A stretch of 64,000 bases of DNA from Herbaspirillum rubrisubalbicans (GTDB lineage Bacteria > Pseudomonadota > Gammaproteobacteria > Burkholderiales > Burkholderiaceae_D). Below, piece after piece: positions 19,145 through 28,332 of this stretch. Location: contig NZ_CP024996.1 in assembly GCF_003719195.1 (NCBI RefSeq), forward strand, positions 4,216,001 to 4,280,000. Reading direction: 5' to 3'. The notes under the pieces are model-generated. The model ran no database searches, was not told the DNA's origin, and saw nothing but the letters and a program-made list of their open reading frames with translations. The position numbers and the translations under genes were made by a program. Within the stretch, counting starts at the first letter, position 1; the number at the start of each line of letters is the position of its first letter.

Positions 19145-20266
19145 ATGAGCAACCAGACTACCCAGAACACCCTGAGCACCCTGATCCCCGCCGAACTGCT
19201 GCAGAAATCGGACAAGATCCTCTTCATCGCGCACCTGGCGCTGGGTGATTTCACCTATCTGCAGAATTTCTTCCGTGGCTTTGCCGCGCAACACCCGCAT
19301 ATGAAGATTCATCTGTGGGTCGACGAAGTACGGCGCACCGCCGATGCCAGCCAATGGCCGCATCTGAAGAAATATTCCTTGTACGACTGGACCGCCGCCT
19401 GCCCCTTCTTCGCCAAGGTCTATACCCAGACCTACAGTCCCGAGCTGTACCGTGCCTCGATCGCCGAAGCGCGCCGCGAGCACTATCCCATCGTGGTCTC
19501 GCTGGCCACCCTGCGTCCGCATCTGTACGCTGGCCTGGCGCGCGAGATCAGCCCCGAGGGCTGGGTGGTGGGCATGAAGAAATCGGTCAAGCTGTTCCAG
19601 CCGCATCACCTGCTGGCCTATCGCAAGCTCGATGCGGCCATGCCGCCCTACCACAGCGCCACGCCCGAGCACCACATCAGCGATGTCTATGCCCACTGGT
19701 TCCGGCAGTTGAGCGGCCTGGACGTGAGCGGCCAGGCGCGCTTTCCGTTCGTCGATATTCCAGCGCAGTGGCAGCACTATGCACAGGATCAACTGGCCGC
19801 CTGGCAGTTCGCACCGCGCGCGGGCAAGCTGGTCTTCATCAATCCCTACGCCAAGACCAAGAAACGCTGCTGGCCGCTGGAACACGTGGCTGCGCTGATT
19901 GCGGCCATGCAGGCGCGTGACGGCTGGCAGGATGCCTGCTTCATCGTCAATGCCGTACCGCAGGAACTGGCCAACGCACGCGAAGTGATCGGCCGCTATG
20001 GGCTGCAGCGCACGCAACTGTTCAGCGCCGAGGAAAACTTCTTCCAATTGCCGGCCATGCTGGCCTGCTGCGACCTGATCATCTCGGTGGAAACCGCGGT
20101 GATGCACCTGGCCAATGCGGTACAGGTGCCGGTCATTGCGCTCATGCGCCAGAAGAACCCGGAGTGGGTGCCGGTCGATCGCGCCCACAGCACCGTCATT
20201 ACCGCGCCCGGTCGCCGCGACTGGGTCAAGGCGGTCAGCGTCGAACAAGTCATGAAGGCCATCTGA
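19145..20266 (+). CDS. glycosyltransferase family 9 (heptosyltransferase-like)
   Basis: A 373-aa GT-B glycosyltransferase of the ADP-heptose:LPS heptosyltransferase superfamily. The N-terminal KILFIAHLALGDFTYLQNFF corresponds to the acceptor-domain Gly-Asp motif. The C-terminal domain has KLVFINPYAKTKKRCWPLE and the donor-site segment DLIISVETAVMHLANAVQVP typical of GT9. It starts 3 bp after msbA and its TGA overlaps the next ATG, so it is in the LPS operon. The sugar specificity cannot be read from sequence. Confidence 0.87.
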   Translation: MSNQTTQNTLSTLIPAELLQKSDKILFIAHLALGDFTYLQNFFRGFAAQHPHMKIHLWVDEVRRTADASQWPHLKKYSLYDWTAACPFFAKVYTQTYSPELYRASIAEARREHYPIVVSLATLRPHLYAGLAREISPEGWVVGMKKSVKLFQPHHLLAYRKLDAAMPPYHSATPEHHISDVYAHWFRQLSGLDVSGQARFPFVDIPAQWQHYAQDQLAAWQFAPRAGKLVFINPYAKTKKRCWPLEHVAALIAAMQARDGWQDACFIVNAVPQELANAREVIGRYGLQRTQLFSAEENFFQLPAMLACCDLIISVETAVMHLANAVQVPVIALMRQKNPEWVPVDRAHSTVITAPGRRDWVKAVSVEQVMKAI

Positions 20267-21252
20267 TGAACCTCCCCAGCCAAGCAGAGATCCAGGCGCA
20301 GCCCGGCAACGGCAAGCCTTCCTTCCATATCGCCTTCTGCGTCGATAACCATTATTTCCGCGCCATGGGCGGCACCATCGCCTCCATCGTGGCCAATAAT
20401 CCGGGCCAGCATTTCACCTTCCACGTGCTGGCCTTCGAGGTGTCCGAGGACCACCAGCGACGCCTGAAGCAATTGGAATCGATGTATCGGGTCAAGACCG
20501 AGCTGCACCTGCTGGACTTGAACGATTTCACCCAGTTCTCGCACTTCCTGGGGCATTCGCATTACTCGCTGTCGATCTTCACGCGCCTGGTGATCCCCAC
20601 CGTGCTGGCCGAGGTCACCGACCGCGTGCTGTACCTGGATGCCGACATCCTCTGCTTCAACCGCCTCGATGAACTGGTGGACATGGATATCTCGCAGGAG
20701 ATCGCCGTGGTGGTGCCGGATGCACCGGTCACGCTGCAGCGCCGGGTGGCGGCATTGGGCCTGGCGCACAATGAATATTTCAATGGCGGGGTCATCTTCA
20801 TCAACATCGCCAGATGGCTGGCCGAAGACATCACCCCCAAGACCCTCGATGCCCTGCTCAACAGCAAGACCGACATGCGCTTCAACGACCAGGATGCGCT
20901 CAATATCGTCCTCAATGGCCGCGCGCGTTATGTCTCGCCGAAGTGGAACTACCTGTATGACCTGATCCACGACCTGAACGTCAACAAGTTCGCCCTCAAA
21001 CCGGTGGGCAAGGCCATCTTCGTCCACTTCGCCGGCGCCGTGAAGCCGTGGGCGGCGTGGAGCCGGCACGAGGCCTGCACGCTGTTCCGGCGCTACCTGG
21101 ATATCTCGCCCTGGGCCGACATGGCGCTGGACCAGGAGCCGCGCAATACCAAGGAACTGCGAATGCATTCGCGCTTCCTGTACCGCCAGGGGCGGCCGCT
21201 GGAAAGTCTGAAGTGGTATCTGCGCTACCTGGGCAAGCGCGCTGCGAAGTAA
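20266..21252 (+). CDS. glycosyltransferase family 8 (LPS core), copy 1
   Basis: A 328-aa GT-A enzyme of family 8, the family of the LPS galactosyl- and glucosyltransferases WaaI, WaaJ and WaaO. It begins with FHIAFCVDNHYFRAMGGTI, carries the metal-binding DxD motif in RVLYLDADILC near residue 125 and the family segments YFNGGVIFINI and FNDQDALNIVL. The start is the ATG that overlaps the preceding TGA. The downstream gene is a clear paralogue. The transferred sugar is unknown. Confidence 0.9.
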   Translation: MNLPSQAEIQAQPGNGKPSFHIAFCVDNHYFRAMGGTIASIVANNPGQHFTFHVLAFEVSEDHQRRLKQLESMYRVKTELHLLDLNDFTQFSHFLGHSHYSLSIFTRLVIPTVLAEVTDRVLYLDADILCFNRLDELVDMDISQEIAVVVPDAPVTLQRRVAALGLAHNEYFNGGVIFINIARWLAEDITPKTLDALLNSKTDMRFNDQDALNIVLNGRARYVSPKWNYLYDLIHDLNVNKFALKPVGKAIFVHFAGAVKPWAAWSRHEACTLFRRYLDISPWADMALDQEPRNTKELRMHSRFLYRQGRPLESLKWYLRYLGKRAAK

Positions 21253-21284
21253 GACGCAGGCCAGTGCCAGCACTCCGGTAAACC

Positions 21285-22304
21285 ATGAACTCTTCCGAAC
21301 CCATGCTCCAGAATCAAGCGCATCGCGCCTCCTCCGCCAACGATGAGGCCTGGCACATCGCCTTCTGCGTCGACAATCATTATTTCCGCGCGATGGGGGC
21401 CATGCTGGCCTCGCTGGTGGCCAACAACCCCTCGCGCCACTTCGTGTTCCACGTCTTCGCCTTTGCCATCTCGGCAGACAATACGCGCCGGATGCGCAGC
21501 ATCGAAGCCAACCCCAACATCAAGGTGGTGCCGCATCTGGTGGCCCCGGAGACCTTTGCGGAGTTCGCCGAGATGATCGCCAAGTCCTACTATTCGCTAT
21601 CCACCTTCACCCGCCTGATCGTGCCGGCCACGCTCAAGGAGCAGACCGACCGCGTGCTCTACCTGGACGCCGACATGCTGTGCGTGGGCGACCTGGAAGA
21701 ACTGATGGCGATGGATCTGGAAGACACGACGGCGCTGGTGGTCGATGACGTGGGCTGGGAGACGGCCAACGGGCGGGATGGACGTTATTCAGTGCTGGGC
21801 CTGAAGCACCCGCGCTACTTCAATGCCGGGATGCTCTATATCAACATCCCTGTCTGGGAGAAGAACAAGGTCAGCGAAGCGGCCATCCGGGCGCTGGTGT
21901 CGAACCCGGAGAAACTGAGCTTCAACGATCAGGATGCACTCAACATCGTGCTGGATGGACAGGTGCGCTACATCCCGGTGAAGTGGAATTACATCTACAG
22001 CATGATCGCCGACCTCAAGCAGGGCCGCCAGAGTATGACCCCGGTGGGGGACGCTCGCATCATCCATTTCGCCGGCCTGGTCAAGCCCTGGATCGACTGG
22101 AGCGGCCATGCGGCGCGCGAACTGTATGTGCGTTACCACGCGCTGTCGGCCTGGAGCGACCTGGCACTGGACCCGGCACCGCTGAACCACAAGGAGATGC
22201 GGGTCTATGCACGCTTCCTGATCAAGCGTGGCCACTATGCCTGCGGCCTGTACTGGAACGCCCGCTTCCTGCTCACGGCCGTGCGCAGGAAGCTGGGGCG
22301 CTGA
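21285..22304 (+). CDS. glycosyltransferase family 8 (LPS core), copy 2
   Basis: A 339-aa GT8 enzyme closely related to its upstream neighbour: IAFCVDNHYFRAMGAMLAS, DxD in RVLYLDADMLC, YFNAGMLYINI, FNDQDALNIVLDGQVRYIP and IIHFAGLVKPW occur in the same order. The pair evidently arose by tandem duplication and probably adds successive outer-core sugars. It ends 11 bp before the convergent O-antigen ligase. Confidence 0.9.
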   Translation: MNSSEPMLQNQAHRASSANDEAWHIAFCVDNHYFRAMGAMLASLVANNPSRHFVFHVFAFAISADNTRRMRSIEANPNIKVVPHLVAPETFAEFAEMIAKSYYSLSTFTRLIVPATLKEQTDRVLYLDADMLCVGDLEELMAMDLEDTTALVVDDVGWETANGRDGRYSVLGLKHPRYFNAGMLYINIPVWEKNKVSEAAIRALVSNPEKLSFNDQDALNIVLDGQVRYIPVKWNYIYSMIADLKQGRQSMTPVGDARIIHFAGLVKPWIDWSGHAARELYVRYHALSAWSDLALDPAPLNHKEMRVYARFLIKRGHYACGLYWNARFLLTAVRRKLGR

Positions 22305-22315
22305 TCAGTTACGCA

Positions 22316-23524
22316 TCAGTGACGTTCTTCCTGGCCGCGCAGCAGCCCCCAGAGGATGACCATGGTGAAGCCCAGGGTCATCACTCCCGAGTTGTGCGCC
22401 ATGAACACCTGGGAAAAACCGAAGCCGATGAAGTTGACGATGAGCAGGATGCCGCCCACGGCATAGGGCTTGGCGTGGGCAGGGGCCGACTTCAGGTGGG
22501 CAATGAACAGGCGCAGCGGGATGAAATACAGCGCCAGCAGCACCAGCAGGCCAGGAATACCGCGCTTGACCAGGGCATCGAGCCATTCGTTGTAGACGTG
22601 GTTATTGCCGGACATCAACGGGTTGACCTTGCCCGCTTCGATCTGCTTGCTTTCCCAGGCCACGAAACCGGCCTTGCCTATGCCTAACAGGGGCGACTCG
22701 GCTGCGGCCATGGCACCGGTACGCCACATTTCCATGCGCGTACCAATGGAGCTGTCGGCATCTTTCTTGTGCATGTAGGTCGAGGCCTCGGAGAAGGCCA
22801 GCGTCACCCGCGCCCGGTAATCCGTGCTCGGCAGTACCGCGAACACCACCACGATGGCCGCGATCAACGCGGCCAGGCCACCCCAGACATAACGCGGCTG
22901 GATCGAGCGGCTGTAGTAGACGCACAGAATGAGCAGACACACTGGCAAGCCCACCCAACTGCCGCGACTGCCGGTAAACAAGGAACCCAGCAGACCCGAG
23001 ATACCGCCCAAGATCAGCAGGATCACCCAGGTCCGCGCCGAGCGCTGCTGCAGCGCCCAGGTGAAACCGGTCAGGCAGAGGATGCCGATGATGAAGCTGA
23101 TATCGCCATACTGGATCGCATTGGTATAACCGTTGGCGCGCGCACCATGCGCAAAGTACTGCCAGCCGGCAAACAGGCAGGAGCCGACACCCCCCAGGAT
23201 CAGACCAGACCAGAAACCCGCCGGCGACGGCGGATAGGCGCGCAAGGTCAGCAGCGCCATGGCTGCCAGCAGGAAGCGCAGCGGCAGGTCATATTCCTTG
23301 AGGCTTTCGTGGTGGTACAGGTGCATGGTCACGGTGACCAGGAAGTAGATCACCAGTACCGCGATCAGCAGACGATCTTCCCGGCTTAGGGTAGAACGGA
23401 TGCTTTTGTTGACCAGAGTAAAGCTGCCCAAGGTCAGCAGGATGGCCCCCACCGAAAAGCCGCTGGGGATGATCAGTGAAATGGCAGAAAAGAGAAAGAC
23501 TGCAAACGAGGTAAAGCTGCCCAT
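22316..23524 (-). CDS. waaL: O-antigen ligase / Wzy-family membrane protein
   Basis: A 402-aa polytopic inner-membrane protein with about ten to twelve hydrophobic segments (for example LLIAVLVIYFLVTVTMHLY and VGLPVCLLILCVYY). The large periplasmic loop contains the Wzy_C/WaaL-type signature FTGSRGSWVGLP and, further on, MSGNNHVYNEWLDALVKRG with the conserved His. WaaL joins undecaprenyl-linked O-antigen to lipid A-core. Its position next to msbA and core glycosyltransferases favours ligase over polymerase, though Wzy cannot be excluded. AGGA lies 9 nt before the ATG. Confidence 0.85.
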   Translation of the reverse strand: MGSFTSFAVFLFSAISLIIPSGFSVGAILLTLGSFTLVNKSIRSTLSREDRLLIAVLVIYFLVTVTMHLYHHESLKEYDLPLRFLLAAMALLTLRAYPPSPAGFWSGLILGGVGSCLFAGWQYFAHGARANGYTNAIQYGDISFIIGILCLTGFTWALQQRSARTWVILLILGGISGLLGSLFTGSRGSWVGLPVCLLILCVYYSRSIQPRYVWGGLAALIAAIVVVFAVLPSTDYRARVTLAFSEASTYMHKKDADSSIGTRMEMWRTGAMAAAESPLLGIGKAGFVAWESKQIEAGKVNPLMSGNNHVYNEWLDALVKRGIPGLLVLLALYFIPLRLFIAHLKSAPAHAKPYAVGGILLIVNFIGFGFSQVFMAHNSGVMTLGFTMVILWGLLRGQEERH

Positions 23525-23631
23525 CTAAGTGAATCCTGTTTATAGTTTGAATTGACGAAGGCCAGAGCCCCCCATTGTTTTGATAACGTGCGATCGGGGA
23601 AGTCAGGCCCCTCACCCGGCTTCTTATTCAT
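23473..23631 (-). CDS. possible 52-aa small protein between dnaE and waaL
   Basis: The ATG at 23631 is preceded by a strong Shine-Dalgarno CGGAGGA at ideal spacing, 22 nt downstream of the dnaE stop. The product begins MNKKPGEGPDFPDRTLSKQ and is polar, with no signal peptide. It overlaps the waaL start by 52 nt in another frame. It could be a small protein or a translated leader coupling dnaE to waaL. I recognise no family. Confidence 0.35.
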   Translation of the reverse strand: MNKKPGEGPDFPDRTLSKQWGALAFVNSNYKQDSLRWAALPRLQSFSFLPFH

Positions 23632-23653
23632 TGACTTCCTCCGGTGCAAATCC

Positions 23654-26600
23654 TCAATACTCGACCACCACTGCCTCCTTCCCGAAAGACGCCACCAGCG
23701 TCGATTGCAGGCTATCACTGGGATTGATCCGCCAGGCGTCGCCCAGCACTACCTCGCAGGCAGCATCGGCCTGCTGGTAGCGCATCACGAAGGGTAAACC
23801 CTGTTCCTGACGATGTGCCGACAACGTATCGCGCAGGTGGTTGGGGTCGATCGCCTTATTGATCGAGACCACCATCCGCACGCCATACTGGATGCGCGCC
23901 GCGCCCAAGTCCATGACCTTGTCGGCAGCCACTCGCAAGCCACCATTGAAGCGATCTTCCGACACCTTGCCCGAAACCACCAGCAATTCATCTTCCTTGA
24001 TGAGATGCTTGAAGGGCTCGAACAGTTCGTTATAGATCGTGGCTTCGATCACGCCCGTGCCATCATCGAGCGTGCAGATCACCAGCTTGCCGCGCTGGGT
24101 CATCTGCACCCGCACCCCGGTGATGATGCCGGCCAGGCTGCGGGGCTCCCACGAGGGTTCCAGGTTGGCGATCTTGGTGCGCACGAAGCGGCGCACTTCC
24201 TTTTCGTAGGCCGAGAACAGATGGCCGGAGAGATAGAAGCCCAGCGCGCCCTTCTCTTCGGTCAGGCGCTGCTTGTCGCTCCAGGGCGGCACCTGCACGT
24301 ATTCCAGCGGCGCCTCCAAGTCGCTGTCGTCGCCACCGAAGAGGCTGACCTGATTGGCCGATTTCTCGGCCTGCTCGGCGCTTTCCCAGGCCAGGTTGAC
24401 CGAGGCCTGCAGGATGGCGCGGTCGACCTTGAAGCAATCGAAGGCACCGGCACGGATCAGCGAATCGATGGTGCGGCGGTTGATCTGCTTCTTGTCCACC
24501 CGCTTGGCGAAGTCGAACAAGTCCTTGAAGGGACCGCTCTTGCGCGCCTCCAGGATGGCTTCGATGGCGTTCTGCCCGGCGCCCTTGACGGCCCCCAGGC
24601 CATAGCGGATCTGGGTGGCCTTCTTGCCCGGCTCGCCCACCGGCATAAAGCGGTAGTCGGACTTGTTGATGTCCGGCGGCAGGATGGCTAGCTTGCAGAT
24701 ATCGATCGAGTCTTCGATCAGGATCTTGACCTTGTCCGTGTCTTCCATGGCCAGCGACAAGTTGGCGGCCATGAACGCGGCGGGGTGATGGGCCTTCAGA
24801 TAGGCGGTGTAATACGACAGCAGCGCATAGGCGGCCGCGTGCGACTTGTTGAAGCCGTAGCCGGCGAACTTTTCCATCAAGTCGAAGATCTCGTCGGCCT
24901 TGGCCTGGTCCAGCCCGTTCTTGGCCGCGCCTTCGCGGAACAGTTCACGGTGCTTGGCCATTTCCTCGGCCTTCTTCTTGCCCATGGCCCGACGCAGCAA
25001 GTCGGCGCCGCCCAGCGAATAGCCGCCGATGACCTGCGCCATCTGCATCACCTGCTCCTGATAGACCATGATGCCGTAGGTCTCGGAGAGGATGCCCTCG
25101 GTGCGTGGGTCAGGATAGTCGAAGGCTTCGCCGTGCTTGCGCTTGCAGAAGTCGGGGATCAGGTCCATCGGACCGGGACGATACAGCGCCACCAGCGCGA
25201 TGATGTCTTCGAAACGGTCGGGCCGGGCATCCTTCAACATGCCTTGCATACCGCGGCTTTCCAGCTGGAATACGGCGACCGTCTTGGCCTTGGTCAGCAG
25301 TTCATAGGAAGGCCGGTCATCCAGCGGCAGCTTGGCCAGGTCGAAGTCGGCCATGGCCGGGTCGAGCATACGGATGTAGCGCACCGCACGGTCGAGGATG
25401 GTCAGCGTGGTCAAGCCCAAGAAGTCGAACTTCACCAAACCGACCGCTTCCACGTCATCCTTGTCGTATTGCGAAACTACGCCGGAGTCGCCGCCCTGGG
25501 TGTAGAGCGGGCAGAAATCGGTCAGCTTGCCGGGCGCGATCAGCACGCCACCGGCGTGCATCCCGATGTTGCGGGCGATGCCTTCGACCTGCTGGGCCAG
25601 GCCCATCAGTTGTTTGACCTCTTCTTCGTTTTCCAGGCGCTCCTTCAACAGCGGCTCTTCCTCGATGGCGTCGGCCAGCGTGACCAGCTTGCCGGGTTTG
25701 AAGGGAATCAGCTTGGAGATGCCGTCGCAGAAGTTATAGCCCAGGTCCAGCACGCGGCCCACGTCGCGCACCGCGCCCTTGGCCGCCATGGTACCGAAGG
25801 TGGCGATCTGCGAGACCGCATCCTTGCCGTAACGATCCTTCACATACTGGATCACGCGGTCGCGGCCTTCCTGGCAGAAGTCGATGTCGAAGTCGGGCAT
25901 CGAGACGCGTTCCGGGTTCAGGAAACGTTCGAACAGCAGGTTGTAGCGCAGCGGGTCCAGGTCGGTGATCAACAGGCAATACGCTACCAGCGAGCCGGCA
26001 CCGGAACCCCGGCCGGGACCGACCGGCACGCCATTGTTCTTGGCCCACTGAATGAAGTCGGCCACGATCAGGAAGTAGCCCGGGAACTTCATCTTGATGA
26101 TGGTGTTGTTCTCGAACTCCAGCCGCGCTTCATAGCGCGGGCGCTGCTTTTCGCGTTCTGCTTCGTTGGGGAACAGTTCCTTGAGCCGCACTTCCAGCCC
26201 GGCCTTGGTCTGGGCTACCAGGAAATCGTCGATGCTCATGCCATCCGGCGTGGGGAAATCCGGCAATTGCGGCTTGCCCAGCTGCAGCACCAGGTTGCAG
26301 CGCTTGGCGATTTCCACGGTATTGGCAATCGCGCCAGGCAGGTCGGCGAACAGCTCGGCCATCTCGGCCTGCGACTTGAAGTATTGCTGCTCGTTGAAGC
26401 GGCGCACCCGGCGCGCATTGGCCATGATCTCGCCTTCGGCGATGCAGGTGCGGGCTTCGTGGGCGATGAATTCTTCCGGGCTCTGGAACTGGATCGGGTG
26501 CGTGGCCACGCAGGGCAGGCCCAGCTTGGCGCCCAGCGCGACGCTCTGACGTACCTGAACGTCCATGTTGGCCTGGCCGGCGCGTTGCAGCTCCAGATAG

Positions 26601-27112
26601 AAGGCGCCGGGGAAGATTTCCGCCCAGCGACGCGCGCAGGCTTCGGCCTGGGTCAGGTTGCCATTGTCGATGGCCTGGCCGATATCGCCCATGGCGGCCC
26701 CTGACAGGGCGATCAAGCCGTTGCCACCCTCTTGGTGGCGCAGCGCCTCCAGCCATTCCATGCGCACTTCGGCGCGGCCCTTGTACTGGTTGTTGAGCCA
26801 GGCTTGGGACAATACTTCACATAACTGCAGGTAACCGTGACGGTTCTTGATCAGCACCAGCAGGCGGAAGGGCTTTTCGCGGTCGGCATCGTTGGTGATC
26901 CACAGGTCGCAGCCAGCGATGGGCTTGACGCCCTTGCCGCGCGCTTCCTTGTAGAAACGCACCATGCAGAACAGGTTGGCGAGGTCGGTCACCGCCAGGG
27001 CGGCCTGTCCATCCTTGGCGGCGGCCTTGACGATGTCGTCGATACGCACAAGGCCGTCCACGATGGAGTACTCCGAGTGCATACGGAGGTGTACAAATTG
27101 CGGGGTAGTCAT
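23654..27112 (-). CDS. dnaE: DNA polymerase III alpha subunit
   Basis: DnaE is the catalytic subunit of the replicative polymerase. The 1152-aa length is normal. The N-terminal PHP domain starts FVHLRMHSEYSIVDGL. The polymerase palm carries GPGRGSGAGSLVAY and the catalytic aspartates PDFDIDF (about residues 395-405). GYGFNKSHAAAYALLSY lies near residue 750, and an OB-fold segment (LAGIITGVRVQMTQRGK) lies near residue 1000. It diverges from trhO; a short Shine-Dalgarno-led frame and waaL follow on the same strand. Confidence 0.98.
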   Translation of the reverse strand: MTTPQFVHLRMHSEYSIVDGLVRIDDIVKAAAKDGQAALAVTDLANLFCMVRFYKEARGKGVKPIAGCDLWITNDADREKPFRLLVLIKNRHGYLQLCEVLSQAWLNNQYKGRAEVRMEWLEALRHQEGGNGLIALSGAAMGDIGQAIDNGNLTQAEACARRWAEIFPGAFYLELQRAGQANMDVQVRQSVALGAKLGLPCVATHPIQFQSPEEFIAHEARTCIAEGEIMANARRVRRFNEQQYFKSQAEMAELFADLPGAIANTVEIAKRCNLVLQLGKPQLPDFPTPDGMSIDDFLVAQTKAGLEVRLKELFPNEAEREKQRPRYEARLEFENNTIIKMKFPGYFLIVADFIQWAKNNGVPVGPGRGSGAGSLVAYCLLITDLDPLRYNLLFERFLNPERVSMPDFDIDFCQEGRDRVIQYVKDRYGKDAVSQIATFGTMAAKGAVRDVGRVLDLGYNFCDGISKLIPFKPGKLVTLADAIEEEPLLKERLENEEEVKQLMGLAQQVEGIARNIGMHAGGVLIAPGKLTDFCPLYTQGGDSGVVSQYDKDDVEAVGLVKFDFLGLTTLTILDRAVRYIRMLDPAMADFDLAKLPLDDRPSYELLTKAKTVAVFQLESRGMQGMLKDARPDRFEDIIALVALYRPGPMDLIPDFCKRKHGEAFDYPDPRTEGILSETYGIMVYQEQVMQMAQVIGGYSLGGADLLRRAMGKKKAEEMAKHRELFREGAAKNGLDQAKADEIFDLMEKFAGYGFNKSHAAAYALLSYYTAYLKAHHPAAFMAANLSLAMEDTDKVKILIEDSIDICKLAILPPDINKSDYRFMPVGEPGKKATQIRYGLGAVKGAGQNAIEAILEARKSGPFKDLFDFAKRVDKKQINRRTIDSLIRAGAFDCFKVDRAILQASVNLAWESAEQAEKSANQVSLFGGDDSDLEAPLEYVQVPPWSDKQRLTEEKGALGFYLSGHLFSAYEKEVRRFVRTKIANLEPSWEPRSLAGIITGVRVQMTQRGKLVICTLDDGTGVIEATIYNELFEPFKHLIKEDELLVVSGKVSEDRFNGGLRVAADKVMDLGAARIQYGVRMVVSINKAIDPNHLRDTLSAHRQEQGLPFVMRYQQADAACEVVLGDAWRINPSDSLQSTLVASFGKEAVVVEY

Positions 27113-27309
27113 GGGGCGACATTCTACCGGAGCTTGGCACTCGCCTTTCTTTCCGGTGTGTGGCTTTTATCAGGAATATTGTCTTTCTTGATAACTATTT
27201 ACCAAAAACCACACGGAAATCGGAATTGCTTGCCTTGACTTGCATCAGAGAAGCACCACAGTAGCCGTCCAGCCACGCCAAATTGCTGCGAACGCCCTGC
27301 CCGCGCGGT

Positions 27310-27315
27310 TATAAT
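27310..27315 (+). promoter_or_regulatory. candidate -10 box for trhO
   Basis: A perfect TATAAT lies 43 bp upstream of the ATG at 27353. A TTGCTG hexamer is present but 21 bp away, longer than ideal. The position argues for the start at 27353 over the ATG at 27314, which overlaps this box. Confidence 0.45.
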
Positions 27316-27352
27316 GCCGTCAATTCAAAGACTTAGAGTTGAACAACGAACC

Positions 27353-28234
27353 ATGCAGTCCCCTGATACACCCTACGTCAACATCGCCGCCTACAAATTC
27401 GTCAGTTTCGATGACACCGTTGAAAAGCGCCCGGTCTTTCTGGAATTTTGCCGACAGCACAATCTGCGCGGCACCGTCATCCTGAGCCCGGAAGGCATCA
27501 ACCTGTTCCTCGCAGGCCTGCGCCAGGATATCGACGCCTTCCTGAACTGGTTGCGCGCCGATGCCCGCTTTACCGACCTCATCGTCAAGGAAAGCTATTC
27601 CGAGAAGCAACCCTTCACGCGCATGTTGGTCAAGCTCAAGGCCGAGATCATCACCATGAAGCATCCGCTGATCAAGCCCGAGCTGGGTCGCGCGCCCTTC
27701 GTCGAGCCCAGGGAGCTCAAGCGCTGGCTAGACCAGGGGCACGATGACGAAGGCCGCCCGGTGGTGATGGTCGACACCCGCAATGGTTTCGAGGTCGATG
27801 TCGGCACTTTCGACAATACGGTTGACTACCGTATCAGCAAATTCACCGAATTTCCCAAGGTGATCGAAGACCACAAGGCCGATTTCGAAGGCAAGACCGT
27901 GGTCACCTTCTGTACCGGTGGCATCCGCTGCGAAAAGGCTGCCATTCATATGCAGAACATCGGCTATGACCATGTCTACCAGCTCGAAGGCGGCATCCTG
28001 AAGTATTTCGAGGACGTCGGCGGCGCCCACTACAACGGCGACTGCTTCGTCTTCGACTATCGCACCGCCCTGAGCCCCGAGCTCAAGGAAACCCAGACTG
28101 CACAATGCTTCGCCTGCCGCGCCGTGGTCACCCCGCGCGAACAACTGTCGCCGGATTACGTGCCGGGCAAGTCTTGCCCGCACTGCGCACCCAAGCAGCG
28201 TGCGGCAGAGCAAACCAGTTCCGCCGCAGCCTGA
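27353..28234 (+). CDS. trhO: tRNA uridine(34) hydroxylase, rhodanese family (UPF0176)
   Basis: TrhO (YceA) hydroxylates U34 of certain tRNAs to 5-hydroxyuridine using O2. The 293-aa protein has an N-terminal ferredoxin-like part ([31 protein letters not shown]) and a rhodanese domain with the active-site loop [14 protein letters not shown] near residue 190. The C-terminal Cys-rich segment ([15 protein letters not shown]) is typical of the longer family members. The start at 27353 agrees with the promoter position. Confidence 0.93.
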   Translation: MQSPDTPYVNIAAYKFVSFDDTVEKRPVFLEFCRQHNLRGTVILSPEGINLFLAGLRQDIDAFLNWLRADARFTDLIVKESYSEKQPFTRMLVKLKAEIITMKHPLIKPELGRAPFVEPRELKRWLDQGHDDEGRPVVMVDTRNGFEVDVGTFDNTVDYRISKFTEFPKVIEDHKADFEGKTVVTFCTGGIRCEKAAIHMQNIGYDHVYQLEGGILKYFEDVGGAHYNGDCFVFDYRTALSPELKETQTAQCFACRAVVTPREQLSPDYVPGKSCPHCAPKQRAAEQTSSAAA

Positions 28235-28269
28235 GCGCCAGATCAAGCCGCCCCATCCATGGGCAGCAA

Positions 28270-28299
28270 AAAGCCGGCCCTGGTGAGGCCGGCTTTTTT
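28270..28299. terminator. bidirectional terminator between trhO and the flavodoxin gene
   Basis: AAAGCCGGCC / GGCCGGCTTT forms a 10-bp stem with a 7-nt loop, flanked by an A-run on the left and T-run on the right. It can therefore act on both convergent transcripts. Confidence 0.88.
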
Positions 28300-28303
28300 A
28301 TAC

Positions 28304-28331
28304 ATTCACATCTTCTGCAGAAGATGTGAAT
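28304..28331. repeat. perfect 28-bp palindrome
   Basis: ATTCACATCTTCTG is followed immediately by its exact reverse complement, with PstI-type CTGCAG at the centre. It sits between the terminator hairpin and the stop codon of the flavodoxin gene (which ends at 28333). Confidence 0.9.
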
Positions 28332-28332
28332 C

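Noticed and set aside
24785..26704. 639-codon open frame on the plus strand opposite dnaE
   Set aside because: It is an antisense shadow produced by high-GC third positions of dnaE; the translation is His/Gln/Gly-rich with no family motif. The same applies to long frames opposite purD (2840-4264), msbA (17226-19124) and yjgR (226-1872).
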